In this document: piece after piece, positions 45,106 through 54,278 of the stretch
Numbering within the stretch: the first letter of the stretch is position 1
Layout of the letters: each line of letters opens with the position of its first letter
NCBI RefSeq assembly: GCF_009937975.1
Contig: NZ_AP018441.1
Location: 1,612,001 to 1,676,000 of the forward strand
Direction of reading: 5' to 3'
DNA length: 64,000 nt
Source of the DNA: Undibacterium sp. YM2
Lineage (GTDB): Bacteria; Pseudomonadota; Gammaproteobacteria; Burkholderiales; Burkholderiaceae_D
Translations under genes and position numbers: made by a program
The notes under the pieces: generated by a model
The model's input: the letters and a program-made list of their open reading frames with translations, nothing else
Told to the model about the DNA's origin: nothing
Database searches by the model: none

Positions 45106-47214
45106 TCAGCTTTGCCATTGCTTGATTGCGGTCGTGACTATGCCTTGCAGCACATCTGTTTTTGCTGCCAGTTTCCTCAAATTTTGCCGTTCCTGCGCTG
45201 ACAGTTGCGGATTACGTGAGCGAATAAAATAAGCCGCTGCCAGTACATCAGTTTCAAAATCCATCTCATCCAGATTGACCTGTTCGCCTCGCACATATTG
45301 CTCAAATGCAGACAAATCGGCTTTGCGCATGTGCATCATCTGCTGCAACTTGTCTTTGGTGGTTTTGTCATTGACGCGGCAGGCTTCGCCATATAGCAGC
45401 GCCAGTTGATCAGCTCCCAGATGCTGGCGTACCTGTATCGTGTTGATATGTTTTACCAAATCCAGTGTTTGCTCTGGTGAACTGCGCAAGCTTAGTGCAA
45501 GCTTGACCATGGGCAGGTCACGATGCTCTGTCTTGTTCGGTGGCAGGCCAGCTTTGGCGCGATAAATATCCAGGATATTGTCATTCTCGTCGTCCGGCAT
45601 GCTGCGCAAATACTTTTCGGGATCACCAATTCCCTGTTGCCGGGCGATTTCATTGAATTCGACGGCGAGCATGGCTCTTTCCAGACCCTTGCTGTTATTG
45701 ATTGCCGCATCCAGTAATTTCAGGGCATCAGCGGGACGCTGTTGCGTCAGCAGCAGCCTGATTTCTGTATCCAATAAATAGCTGGCATTTTCTGGCGACA
45801 GCTTATGCAGTTGCTGCAAATCCTGGGCGGCACCGCGACTGTCACCGTGAACAAATTTACGCCAGGTCAGGCTGCGCAGGATATTGGCGTCTCGTGGGAA
45901 TTTTTGTGCCAGGTTCTTCATTGCCTGCAAGCCTTCGTTGCCGCTCAATAGTGAGGCATACAAGTATTGCTCTGACGAAGAGTCAGCAGCCTGACTGGCA
46001 CGTTGGGCATATTCCTTGAGCATGACATCATGCTCACCGATATCATCACGCAAATCCTGGACACTGCGCTCCAGCAATACATTGTCCGGGTGTATTTTCA
46101 AGACCTTGCGGCTCAGGCGCAGCGCTTCTGCACGCGAGATGCCATTGGCGACAAACAGGGCAATGTCAGTAGTGCGCGTATCCCAGCCCTTGATGGCGGC
46201 ATAGGCTTCCAGCGCGGGTAGCATGTCTTTTTCCTGGCCATGGCCAAATGCATAATTCAGGCAGGACATCACAGCGGGTGTGTCGGCCTGGTTGACGATA
46301 GTCAATTGCCTGGCGCTGACACTGCTTTGGTGCTTGCTCATGCTCTTGGTTTGCGGCGGTTCTGTGAACAGGTACTCGACGCCGGCAAATTCCAGCAGGC
46401 GCTTGCCGCAATACACGGTCTGGCTGCCAGCTTGCTCTGGAGAGGCTGGTTTGACTTTGCTATAAATGATGGTGTTTTCCACCAGCGGGGCAGCCCCGGC
46501 GATATTCCATACGTTATAGCGGTCAGTGCTTGCCAGCGTCTGATCATAGGTGTCGATGATGCCAGTCTTGTCGCTGCTGGCTTCGCCTTTTAATTGACCT
46601 ACTGGCAAGGTCATGGTTGCACGTCCTTGTGCTGCCACGACCAGTGCCTGTTCCCCTATCTTCACTTTGACGGGTATGTCAAAACCATTCAGTATGGTCA
46701 GGTTCTGGGTGCTCGCTTCCTGATAACTTGCCGCTGCACCGGTCAGGACCATGATGACCATGGCCAGCGCCAGGCCACGTGTATATAACCAGCCCATGAT
46801 GCCCAAGGGCGCACGGGCATAAATTTGCCATTGCCTGTCGCCAGTGCTGCGCACTACGTAAGATCCCATGGGAACGAGTGGTATGCCAAACAGGATGACA
46901 AAAGCATGCAGGGCAATATGGCTGCCGTCAGTATCCCGCTCCGATTCACCGACAAAACTGAAGCCTACCGAGTTGATTGTTCCTAGCGAAGGCGTTCCTT
47001 TCAGTGGCTTGGCAAACAGACGGCGTTCACTGGTCAGCTCCTTGAGTACTTCCTTATGCTGTGGAAGGCGACGGAACAGGCGTGCCAGCACCAGGGAACG
47101 ATAGACCTTGAACGTATCTCCAGATTCTATGGCCCGGCTGATTTTTGGGTCATCGCTGAAAGTGCGTAACTCTGGCACGCGCTGGAATAAATTGGCTGGA
47201 TCAGATATGGACAT
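45106..47214 (-). CDS. large membrane protein with TPR-like repeat region, partner of the M48 protease
   Basis: A 702-residue protein I do not recognise as a whole. Residues about 1-120 are cytoplasmic with a short hydrophobic stretch (LHAFVILFGIPLVPMG), about 135-160 form a membrane helix (WLYTRGLALAMVIMVLTGAA), and the rest appears extracytoplasmic: a beta-rich section (TILNGFDIPVKVKIGEQALV) and about 400 residues of helical TPR-like repeats (ALRLSRKVLKIHPDNVLLER; ANILRSLTWRKFVHGDSRGA). The tandem link to an M48 protease with a 7-bp gap suggests a dedicated adaptor or substrate-presenting partner. Confidence 0.8.
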   Translation of the reverse strand: MSISDPANLFQRVPELRTFSDDPKISRAIESGDTFKVYRSLVLARLFRRLPQHKEVLKELTSERRLFAKPLKGTPSLGTINSVGFSFVGESERDTDGSHIALHAFVILFGIPLVPMGSYVVRSTGDRQWQIYARAPLGIMGWLYTRGLALAMVIMVLTGAAASYQEASTQNLTILNGFDIPVKVKIGEQALVVAAQGRATMTLPVGQLKGEASSDKTGIIDTYDQTLASTDRYNVWNIAGAAPLVENTIIYSKVKPASPEQAGSQTVYCGKRLLEFAGVEYLFTEPPQTKSMSKHQSSVSARQLTIVNQADTPAVMSCLNYAFGHGQEKDMLPALEAYAAIKGWDTRTTDIALFVANGISRAEALRLSRKVLKIHPDNVLLERSVQDLRDDIGEHDVMLKEYAQRASQAADSSSEQYLYASLLSGNEGLQAMKNLAQKFPRDANILRSLTWRKFVHGDSRGAAQDLQQLHKLSPENASYLLDTEIRLLLTQQRPADALKLLDAAINNSKGLERAMLAVEFNEIARQQGIGDPEKYLRSMPDDENDNILDIYRAKAGLPPNKTEHRDLPMVKLALSLRSSPEQTLDLVKHINTIQVRQHLGADQLALLYGEACRVNDKTTKDKLQQMMHMRKADLSAFEQYVRGEQVNLDEMDFETDVLAAAYFIRSRNPQLSAQERQNLRKLAAKTDVLQGIVTTAIKQWQS

Positions 47215-47287
47215 ACTGGTTTATGAATGAGATAGCCAACAGTAATAAATTGAAATAAAGGATGTACAAACGATTACATGAAAAGCA

Positions 47288-48025
47288 TCAGGCTTTCCTG
47301 AAGCGTGGTGCCAACGACAAAACCACCAGCGCAGTCGCGATAGGCAGGGTAGAAATAAAACCAAAATGCTTGAATCCATAGGCACCGGTCAAAGCACCCA
47401 AGAAAAACGAAGCTACAAGCAAGCCGTGCAAACGCAGCTTTTGCAAATTGGCTCCCACTTCATTGTCATGATGGATTTCGTCTTGATTCCTGTTCCAGTA
47501 AATCATCTTGCCCAGTTCTATACCTATATCAGTGACCAGACCGGTGACATGGGTAGTGCGTATCTCGGCTTGTGAGATTTTGGTGATCAGCGCATTTTGC
47601 AGGCCCATCACATAACAAAGCAGGACAGTGGTGAACGAGACGGTAATCACGGCGTGCTCCTGCAATTCAGTACCAACCAGGCCAAATATCAGGAGCAACA
47701 CAGCCTCCAGCAACAAGACGGGGGTATAGATATAGCGAAAGTGGTTGCGTTTGGCGTAATTCACCATGATAGCGGTGCAGGCCGCACCCCAGGCAAAGGC
47801 AATTAGCATGAATAAGGCGGCCAGGGCAGGTAATACCTTGCCGAGCACCAGGTCATCGGCGGCAGAAGACAACATGCCCGTCATGTGGGAAGTATATTGT
47901 CCTACTGCCAGAAAGCCACCCGCATTCAAGGCTCCGGCCACACATGCCAGGCTAACTCCCAGGTGCATGTTAGCCCGGGGAGTGCGCTTGGGTGAGGTCA
48001 GCTTGGCGAGATAATTGATGGGCAT
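47288..48025 (-). CDS. YoaK/DUF1275 family membrane protein
   Basis: A 245-residue membrane protein with about six helices (VSLACVAGALNAGGFLAVGQ; LAALFMLIAFAWGAACTAIM; AVITVSFTTVLLCYVMGLQNA). The motifs SHMTGMLSSAADDL and RTTHVTGLVTDIGIELGK are typical of YoaK/DUF1275, a family of unknown transport-like function. ATG 48025 is preferred; the frame reaches back to 48082 with a segment that looks untranslated. It lies downstream of the halogenase-like gene in the same direction, 137 bp away. Confidence 0.88.
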   Translation of the reverse strand: MPINYLAKLTSPKRTPRANMHLGVSLACVAGALNAGGFLAVGQYTSHMTGMLSSAADDLVLGKVLPALAALFMLIAFAWGAACTAIMVNYAKRNHFRYIYTPVLLLEAVLLLIFGLVGTELQEHAVITVSFTTVLLCYVMGLQNALITKISQAEIRTTHVTGLVTDIGIELGKMIYWNRNQDEIHHDNEVGANLQKLRLHGLLVASFFLGALTGAYGFKHFGFISTLPIATALVVLSLAPRFRKA

Positions 48026-48162
48026 GCAGGAAAAGATAGATTTTTTGCCAGTCTGACCAGAGTTTAGCCCAAAAACTGGCAAAAATGCACACCCGCCTGC
48101 ATTTGCTGCCTTTGTTCATGCGATTTACTGCATGCTTATCGGCATTCCTGTATATCCCTGGT

Positions 48163-49677
48163 CTACATGGCAGGCTTTTGCTTAGCTAAAAAACTGCGGT
48201 GATCCTGGAAATTCAGTGCGCAACGCTGGATGAAATCACCGAGTGGGTATTGTTGGTGCTGTTCACCAGCGGTTGTTTTCTTTTCTGCATCGGGGAATAT
48301 GCCCATGCCCGCCAGCAAAGCGTACCAGGAGGCTATCGGGTAATACTTCTCGATATTCTGACGGCGTATTTCATCGCCCAGATCACGGCCTTCCAGCCAG
48401 GTTGAAAAGATGTGCTTGAGTGAATCAGGTATTCTGTGCAGGTTGGCCGCGTTGGCCTTCCAGTATTCTGTATCTGTCCGGGTATTGGTTTTGTAATGGG
48501 CGATGATGTAATTCCTGTGTCCGTCAAAATAATCGTTGATTTCCTGGTTATAGACTTGTTGAGCCTGTTCGCTCAAATCACCTTTTTCCAGGAACAGGCA
48601 AAAGATCGCAGCGGTCATTTGCGTCAGGTAAAGCGCCGTCGCCTCCAGCGGTTCGAGGAAACCCTGTGACAGTCCGACAGCCAGACAATTCTTGTTCCAG
48701 TGTTTCTCCACACGGCCGAGTTTCATCTTCAGATGACGTGCTGGCGTGTCGGAATCAAGCATGCCAATTTTTTCGCGCAATTCTGTCTCTGCCTGATCTG
48801 CCGTCGTAAAAGCCGAGCTATACACATAACCATTGCCATAGCGATTTTGCAGTGGAATCTTCCAGGCCCAGCCATGCTTCATGGCAGTGGATACGGTCAA
48901 CGTGGGAATCTTGTCGCATATGTCGGTGGGCATGGCTATCGCCGAATCATTGAGCAGATTGTCTGCGTAGCTGACAAAAGGTGTTTTCAGTGCCTTGTCT
49001 ATCAGTAGAGCAGAGAAACCTGAACAGTCAACAAAGAAATCCGCTGCCAGTTCACTGCCATCTGCCAGACTGACGGCGGCGATATTCCCTTTTTCATCCA
49101 GGCGGGCGTGATCGATATGTGCCTTGATATGCTCTATGCCTGTCTGCAAGGCTTTCTTGCGCAGGAATTTGCCAAGCAGCATGGCATCGAAATGATAGCC
49201 ATAAGTCGTAAAGAAAGGGAAGTTATGATCTGCGATAGGTGCAAGGCAACTGTCAGCCAGTTGCGCCGAAAGAAAAAACTTGTTCGGCAAGGCACAGACA
49301 TCTGCCCCTTGCAAGCGCGCTTTAACGTTTTCGATAAAGGGTGGCATGGTCAGATTATCGACCATGGTCACAAACGGGTGGAAATAACTCGCATGACCGG
49401 GCTTGCTTGACCAGCCATCAAAGGCAATACCGCTTTTGTAAGTGGCATTGCATTCAGGCATCCATTCGGTTTCATGTATCTCCAGGGTGTCGAAGAAACG
49501 CTTCATGACTGGTGTTGAGCCTTCGCCTACACCAATGACGCCAACGGTTTCGGATTCTATGACGGAAACCTGTATGCCCTTGTCCTTGACGGAATGAGCA
49601 ATCAGCAATGCTGCCATCCAACCGGCAGAACCGCCGCCGACGACCAGGATTTTTTTTATGGAGTCTTGTGTAGTCAT
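48163..49677 (-). CDS. tryptophan-halogenase-family flavoprotein
   Basis: A 504-residue FAD-dependent protein of the Trp_halogenase family. Seen directly: the FAD motif VVGGGSAGWMAALL, the Lys in the position of the catalytic lysine of PrnA-type enzymes (YKSGIAFDGW, K81), the WxWxIP motif (W270-A-W272-K-I-P275) that blocks monooxygenase activity, and GFLEPLEATALY. So the halogenase signature is complete. Family members of this subgroup sit beside TonB-dependent receptors in Caulobacter- and Xanthomonas-type sugar-utilisation loci, where their product is unknown. It follows the receptor on the same strand but after a terminator. Confidence 0.9.
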   Translation of the reverse strand: MTTQDSIKKILVVGGGSAGWMAALLIAHSVKDKGIQVSVIESETVGVIGVGEGSTPVMKRFFDTLEIHETEWMPECNATYKSGIAFDGWSSKPGHASYFHPFVTMVDNLTMPPFIENVKARLQGADVCALPNKFFLSAQLADSCLAPIADHNFPFFTTYGYHFDAMLLGKFLRKKALQTGIEHIKAHIDHARLDEKGNIAAVSLADGSELAADFFVDCSGFSALLIDKALKTPFVSYADNLLNDSAIAMPTDICDKIPTLTVSTAMKHGWAWKIPLQNRYGNGYVYSSAFTTADQAETELREKIGMLDSDTPARHLKMKLGRVEKHWNKNCLAVGLSQGFLEPLEATALYLTQMTAAIFCLFLEKGDLSEQAQQVYNQEINDYFDGHRNYIIAHYKTNTRTDTEYWKANAANLHRIPDSLKHIFSTWLEGRDLGDEIRRQNIEKYYPIASWYALLAGMGIFPDAEKKTTAGEQHQQYPLGDFIQRCALNFQDHRSFLAKQKPAM

Positions 49678-49736
49678 ATCGTTTGCCGTAAAAATGACAG
49701 TATCAGAAGAATATCTGACAACAGGGTTGCAAATGC

Positions 49737-49770
49737 AAAAAAAGTGATGGGGCAGGCATGCACCATCACT
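49737..49770 (-). terminator. intrinsic terminator between receptor and halogenase genes
   Basis: On the minus strand AGTGATGG (from 49770) pairs with CCATCACT (to 49743) around a 12-nt loop, and seven T residues follow (49743-49737 read as A on the plus strand). It ends receptor transcription about 60 bp before the halogenase start, so halogenase expression must come from read-through or its own promoter. Confidence 0.85.
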
Positions 49771-49776
49771 TATGAA

Positions 49777-49810
49777 GCGGGGAAGCAGAACAACGAATCA
49801 ACTTCCCCGC
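49777..49810 (-). other. GC-rich intercistronic hairpin after the receptor gene
   Basis: A perfect 9-bp stem, GCGGGGAAG (49777-49785) with CTTCCCCGC (49802-49810), lies between the receptor stop (49839) and the terminator. It has no T tract of its own in either direction, so it may guard the receptor mRNA 3' end against exonucleases. Confidence 0.7.
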
Positions 49811-49838
49811 ATTTACCGCTATAGAATTACAAAGCTGC

Positions 49839-52595
49839 TTACATCTTCGCGTGCAAAGTCAGGAAGATTTGACGGCCATTTTTGTACAGGGATGCTGGCA
49901 GATCTGCTGCGCCTGGTGTTTTCCAGACAGAGCTGACCAATGGATTGTTGAGGTCCTTGCCATCCAGAGAGATGGAGAAGCTGTCATTGATCTGATAAGC
50001 CAGTGTTGCAGACAAAGTACCGATATCATTCTGGTAAGCAGCGCTGTTACGGCTGGTACCATTCAGGAAGCCGGAACGATAGCTGTATGTCAGACGCGCG
50101 CTGAACTTGCCATCTTCATAGAATGCACCGATGTTGTATGCATTTTTGGAAGTACCGATCAGCGTGCAATCAGGAGCCAGCAAATCACCGCACTTGGAAC
50201 CAGGAGCTGCACCTGTTTCTTTACCCAGTGTGTAAGTGTAGTTGGCGTTGATACCAAAACCTGCTGGCAGTGCCTGGATGTAAGCCAGTTCCAGACCCTT
50301 GACTTCAGCCTGGGTATTGATAGGCGTACTCATTGCATACACAGTGTTTTTCTTCTGGATCTGGTTGTAGAAGGTACCTGTGCTTGAGCCATAAGTAACA
50401 TAGCCATCCAGAGCAGAGTAGAACAGGTCAGCAGACACCATGGACTTAGGTGCGAAATACCATTCTACGCCCAGGTCTACAGTATTGGCACGGATAGGTT
50501 TCAGGTTAGGGTTACCACCGTTACCTGTACCTTGAACGTCACGCAGATCCAGACCAGCCATTTGACCCAGTTCAGGACGGGCCATCGTGCGGGAAACACT
50601 GAAACGGGCAACCATGTCTTTGTTCAGATCCATGCGGAAGTTTGCACTTGGCAGGAAGTCGACATAATTGTTGTTATAGGTACGTGGTTCAAAATTGCCA
50701 GAAGCACCGATCTCATTACGTGTGACTTGCTCGCTGGTGCGGGCAACACGCAAACCGAAATTACCGCTGATGCCTTCGCCTGCAAAATCAGCCATCACAT
50801 ACGCAGATTGTGTTGGTTCTTTAATGGAGAATTCATTTTGCAGTAAGTGGCCAGTATAGTTGGTGTATTGTGCCAACCAGGCATTCACAGAAGCTTGAGA
50901 GAATGTCCAGTAACCCGCACCATTGGCACCCAGATCATTGAAAATGGCTGGGAAGGCTGTCAAGCCAGACATAGGCAGATTGGCTGCATTGCTCAAACCT
51001 GGCAAGGCATTATTGCCGATGGAAGTCAGATCACGCTTGTGTTCGGCAGCACGGAAACCAAAACGCACAGTAGGTATGCTGGCGAGAGAAGTTTTGAACG
51101 TACCGTCGATTTGTGCGTAGTCTTCCTTGTCATTGGCGGTTACGTGTGAGCCGTAAGTGTATGGTGCTCCAGGTGTGCCAGGTGCGCCATTGTTAAAGCC
51201 ACCGATAGAGAACTTGTCAGCACCAGGTGTGACATAAATCACAGGCTTGTCAGAACCCTGAACTGTGTAGCTACCACCTGTCCATGGCATCCAGATACCC
51301 ATCGCACCACTGATAGTGTTGCCCAGGCCTTTGGTTGTACCGATTTTACCGGCAAGTGTCAGTTGATCATTGACGCGGAAAGAGCCGTCGATGTTAAAGA
51401 ACTGAGACTGGCTTTCGGCTACAGGACGGGAAAAAATTTCCTGAACAGAGCTGGACATGCCGCTGCAAGGTACGCAACCGGCAGGATTGCCAACGGATAA
51501 TTGGGAAATAACGCCCTGGCTCAAAGTGCCACTGACAGCGCTGGTTGGGAAACCAGTTGTTGCCCAGGATGGTCCGACGAAACGGCCCAGGGATTGCATG
51601 AAGTTGTGATTGACGTTAGGTGCATCGAGATGGGACTGGAATGCAGTAATATCAATGTTCACATCTTTGGATGGTTTGAACTGGAAGTCAATCAAACCAC
51701 CTTCGCGGGTACGTTGCTGTTCAAACCAGGCAGTACCACCCAGATAGTTGGTGACTGCGCCAGAAGCTGGCGATGTTGCTGTGTTTGCTGTACCAGCACC
51801 TTTGATGGCGCTATCGATAGGGCTGCCAACATCAACTTTATCCCACCAGATTTGATTCTCTTGGCCAGCGCGGCTCAGAGTACGTTTTTGGTGGAACGCT
51901 TGCACCAGAATACCCATGGTAGATGCATCATTTTTCCAGGCGATCAGACCGCTCAACTGAGGATCAGATTTGCCGGAGTTGGCAGAGTTGACCAGACCAA
52001 TACTTGCCTGTGCATTGAATTGCTTTTTGAAATCCAATGGCTTGCGTGTTTCGATATCGACGACACCTTCAGCACCGCCATCAAGCAGGTTGGCTTGAGA
52101 ACCTTTATGTACTGTTACGCGGCCTATCAGTTCGGATGGGAACAAAGAGAAGCTGACGCTGCGGCCACCGCCAACGATATTGTCGGCAAACCAGTCGCCG
52201 CTCGATACTGAGTGACCATTGAGTGTCGTCAGTGTCAGGCCAAATGGTGTGCCGCGCAAGGCAACGCGATCGTTCTCACCAAAGCTGCCTTCGCCGCCAC
52301 CGGCTGCAGCAACGCTGACGCCAGGAACGCGTTGCAGAGAGTCAGCCACGTTTTTATCAGGCATCTTGCCGATGTCTTCGGCAGTGATCACTTCAACGAA
52401 GTTATCAGCGTTACGCTTTTGATTCAAAGATTGTTGCAGGGATGCGCGAATACCAGTTACGACCACTTCTTGAGGCGCCGCGGGCTTTGCTGCCTCTTGT
52501 GCTTGCGCCTGCATGGCAACGCTCATGATCAGTACCGCAACAGCGGACGCCACGGGCGTTAAATTGTTCCTCATTGGACTCATTTTATTTTGCAT
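49839..52595 (-). CDS. TonB-dependent receptor, Caulobacter/Xanthomonas type
   Basis: A 918-residue outer-membrane receptor. After a signal peptide (VAVLIMSVAMQAQAQ) comes a TonB box-like EVVVTG, the plug (NADNFVEVITAEDIGKMPDKNVADSLQRVPGVS; VALRGTPFGLTLTTLNGHSVSS; VTVHKGSQANLLDGGAEGVVDIETRKPL) and a large beta-barrel ending ... TLHAKM. The plug is of the TIGR01782 kind found in receptors for oligosaccharides. Here it is inferred to import GlcNAc or chito-oligosaccharides, because the nag genes share its promoter motif and it lies next to tonB-exbBD. It has a strong AAGGAG ribosome-binding site. The barrel ends in Met rather than the usual Phe. Confidence 0.93.
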   Translation of the reverse strand: MQNKMSPMRNNLTPVASAVAVLIMSVAMQAQAQEAAKPAAPQEVVVTGIRASLQQSLNQKRNADNFVEVITAEDIGKMPDKNVADSLQRVPGVSVAAAGGGEGSFGENDRVALRGTPFGLTLTTLNGHSVSSGDWFADNIVGGGRSVSFSLFPSELIGRVTVHKGSQANLLDGGAEGVVDIETRKPLDFKKQFNAQASIGLVNSANSGKSDPQLSGLIAWKNDASTMGILVQAFHQKRTLSRAGQENQIWWDKVDVGSPIDSAIKGAGTANTATSPASGAVTNYLGGTAWFEQQRTREGGLIDFQFKPSKDVNIDITAFQSHLDAPNVNHNFMQSLGRFVGPSWATTGFPTSAVSGTLSQGVISQLSVGNPAGCVPCSGMSSSVQEIFSRPVAESQSQFFNIDGSFRVNDQLTLAGKIGTTKGLGNTISGAMGIWMPWTGGSYTVQGSDKPVIYVTPGADKFSIGGFNNGAPGTPGAPYTYGSHVTANDKEDYAQIDGTFKTSLASIPTVRFGFRAAEHKRDLTSIGNNALPGLSNAANLPMSGLTAFPAIFNDLGANGAGYWTFSQASVNAWLAQYTNYTGHLLQNEFSIKEPTQSAYVMADFAGEGISGNFGLRVARTSEQVTRNEIGASGNFEPRTYNNNYVDFLPSANFRMDLNKDMVARFSVSRTMARPELGQMAGLDLRDVQGTGNGGNPNLKPIRANTVDLGVEWYFAPKSMVSADLFYSALDGYVTYGSSTGTFYNQIQKKNTVYAMSTPINTQAEVKGLELAYIQALPAGFGINANYTYTLGKETGAAPGSKCGDLLAPDCTLIGTSKNAYNIGAFYEDGKFSARLTYSYRSGFLNGTSRNSAAYQNDIGTLSATLAYQINDSFSISLDGKDLNNPLVSSVWKTPGAADLPASLYKNGRQIFLTLHAKM

Positions 52596-52772
52596 TTATT
52601 TCTCCTTCGGTTAAGACCTGTGAAAAGCTTTAGATCCGTGACAAAAAATTGCTTCCTCCCCCATACCCTACACACTTGATGTTTTGCCAGTGAGTATTTT
52701 CGGTACAACCCGCTGCAGTAAAAGTCATTCAGAGTTAGCTACCACTCGAAACAACAACACCGGATGTGAAGC

Positions 52773-52822
52773 ACTTTAGTGGTGACTAAACAGGTTGTCA
52801 ATCGGTATCTAAGTGGTATCTA
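52773..52822 (-). promoter_or_regulatory. receptor promoter with GntR-type candidate operator
   Basis: Leftward promoter: TTGACA (52801-52796), 17 bp, TAAAGT (52778-52773), starting a leader of about 170 nt. Directly upstream of the -35 box (52802-52822) is TAGATACCACTTAGATACCGA read on the minus strand as two GGTAT-type half sites in direct orientation. The same motif occurs before tonB and the kinase gene. Confidence 0.85.
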
Positions 52823-53241
52823 TGCGATGTTTAAATGCTTGTTTCTTTGATATCTGTATTCAATCTATCTATTTGTTTTTATTGAATAAATTATTCTTTT
52901 CAAATTCGGAAGATGAGAAGTGGACTGATGTTTTATTCCCACATGTGGTCTTTAATTGTTCCTTTTTTAGTCAATAAAGTGGATTTGAAGTGGCTTTGAA
53001 CTTGGTTTTTTAAATTTATTTACTTATGTCTTGAGTGAGGTATTGATGGCTGCATTCTGCGCACAAAAAACATGTTTTAAATTTCCCTGGAAGCGCTGAC
53101 AGATATAGGTGTTGCCCCGATCATGTCTGCTTGATGGCTTTATTTGCTGTTTGATGAGCTAAGACCAGTTGCAAAAATGTGTCATTGTTTTGACGTGAAT
53201 TTTTGCTTGAGCAAGGCTCATAATACCTTCTGATTTGAGCC
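52823..53241. other. AT-rich spacer between receptor and tonB
   Basis: About 420 bp with no convincing gene. It is markedly AT-rich (for example 52850-53040) and carries the small palindrome CCACATGTGG (52939-52948). The AT richness between two divergent promoters could make it a nucleoid-protein binding or upstream-activating region. Confidence 0.5.
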
Positions 53242-53259
53242 TTTCAGGATATCCTGAAA
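53242..53259. promoter_or_regulatory. 18-bp perfect palindrome upstream of tonB
   Basis: TTTCAGGATATCCTGAAA is a perfect palindrome without a spacer, 14 bp upstream of the shared operator motif of the tonB promoter. It is a candidate site for a second regulator, such as a global sugar or iron regulator. Confidence 0.55.
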
Positions 53260-53272
53260 ATGGTAAATTTAA

Positions 53273-53318
53273 TTCCACATAGATACCTCTTGACAACCAG
53301 TTGTGAGGACACTACAGT
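53273..53318 (+). promoter_or_regulatory. tonB operon promoter with GntR-type candidate operator
   Basis: TTCCACATAGATACCTC (53273-53289) then TTGACA (53290-53295), 17 bp, TACAGT (53313-53318). It matches the receptor and kinase promoters over the operator and -35 box. The start codon of tonB is 268 bp further on, so the leader is long; it contains an isolated AGTGGTAT (53387-53394) like the operator half site. Confidence 0.82.
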
Positions 53319-53586
53319 GAGCCAGATTCTAAAGACTGGCGCTTACTTAAGACGTTTTCAAGGCTGTTCAGGGCAAGTTGTACGGGAGTGGTATTTTTGT
53401 ATTTTCCTGCAAGGATAGAGTTCAGGGCATGCTTGCATCTGCAAAATTGCAGGTACATGAATGCACGCATCACTAGTCCAAGCACGGTGATGCGATACAA
53501 GCTGCTCCCGGTTCTGAATCTGCCTTTGCTGCAGTGTTTGGAAGCCGGTTGGTGAAAATGTCTTCACAATAATAGAGGGAGCAGTA

Positions 53587-54258
53587 ATGGATTTTTCAAA
53601 TCGCCAGCAAGAGCCGGGGAAGAAGTTTATAGGCTTAGGGCTGGTTATCGCATTTCACGTACTGGTGGTATATGCGCTGGTATCTGGATTGGCGCGCAAA
53701 GCGATGGAAGTGGTGATCAAGCCAGCAGAAGTCAAGCTGGTAGAAGAAGTAAAACCGCCGCCACCGCCGCCAGACACCCCGCCACCGCCACCACCAAAAT
53801 TGTTGGCCCCGCCGCCGCCGTTCATTCCGCCACCGGAAGTCCAGGTCCAGCAGCCGGTCCAGCAACAGCCAGCGATATCAGCGGTATCGAATGTCAAGCC
53901 AGAAAACCCGACATTCACCAAGACCCAGGCCCCACCTGCACCAGTTGCAGAGACGAAGGCCACAGGTCCCGTCACGATACCAGGCGTGATCGACTTCAAC
54001 GTTGGTGGATGCAAACCGGAATATCCGCGTGCCTCCCTGCGCAATGAAGAAACCGGCACCGTCCTGTTGTCCGTATTGATTGGTGCAGATGGTTCTGTGG
54101 CCGACGTCAAGATCGACAAATCCAGCGGTTTCCGCGGTCTCGACAATGCGGTGAAATCCCAGTTGATGTCAGGTTCCTGCAAAAACAAACCAGGTACCGT
54201 CGATGGCAAACCACAACAGACCTGGGCCAAGGTTCAGTATGTATGGAAGTTGGAGTAG
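53587..54258 (+). CDS. tonB: energy transducer TonB
   Basis: A 223-residue inner-membrane protein that passes proton-motive force to outer-membrane receptors. One transmembrane helix (FIGLGLVIAFHVLVVYALVSG, about residues 14-34), a Pro-rich periplasmic section (about 57-85), a linker, and a TonB C-terminal domain (about 140-223: KPEYPRASLRNEETGTVLLS). Two Cys (142 and 198) in the C-terminal domain could form a disulphide. It is followed by exbB, exbD and a second exbD, a set dedicated to the adjacent receptor. A GAGGGAGC site precedes ATG 53587. Confidence 0.94.
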   Translation: MDFSNRQQEPGKKFIGLGLVIAFHVLVVYALVSGLARKAMEVVIKPAEVKLVEEVKPPPPPPDTPPPPPPKLLAPPPPFIPPPEVQVQQPVQQQPAISAVSNVKPENPTFTKTQAPPAPVAETKATGPVTIPGVIDFNVGGCKPEYPRASLRNEETGTVLLSVLIGADGSVADVKIDKSSGFRGLDNAVKSQLMSGSCKNKPGTVDGKPQQTWAKVQYVWKLE

Positions 54259-54278
54259 ATAAAATCAAGATCAAGATC

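Noticed and set aside
53312..53586. Possible leader peptide genes of about 32 codons before tonB
   Set aside because: Frames at 53317 and 53457 lack ribosome-binding sites and the first overlaps the -10 box.
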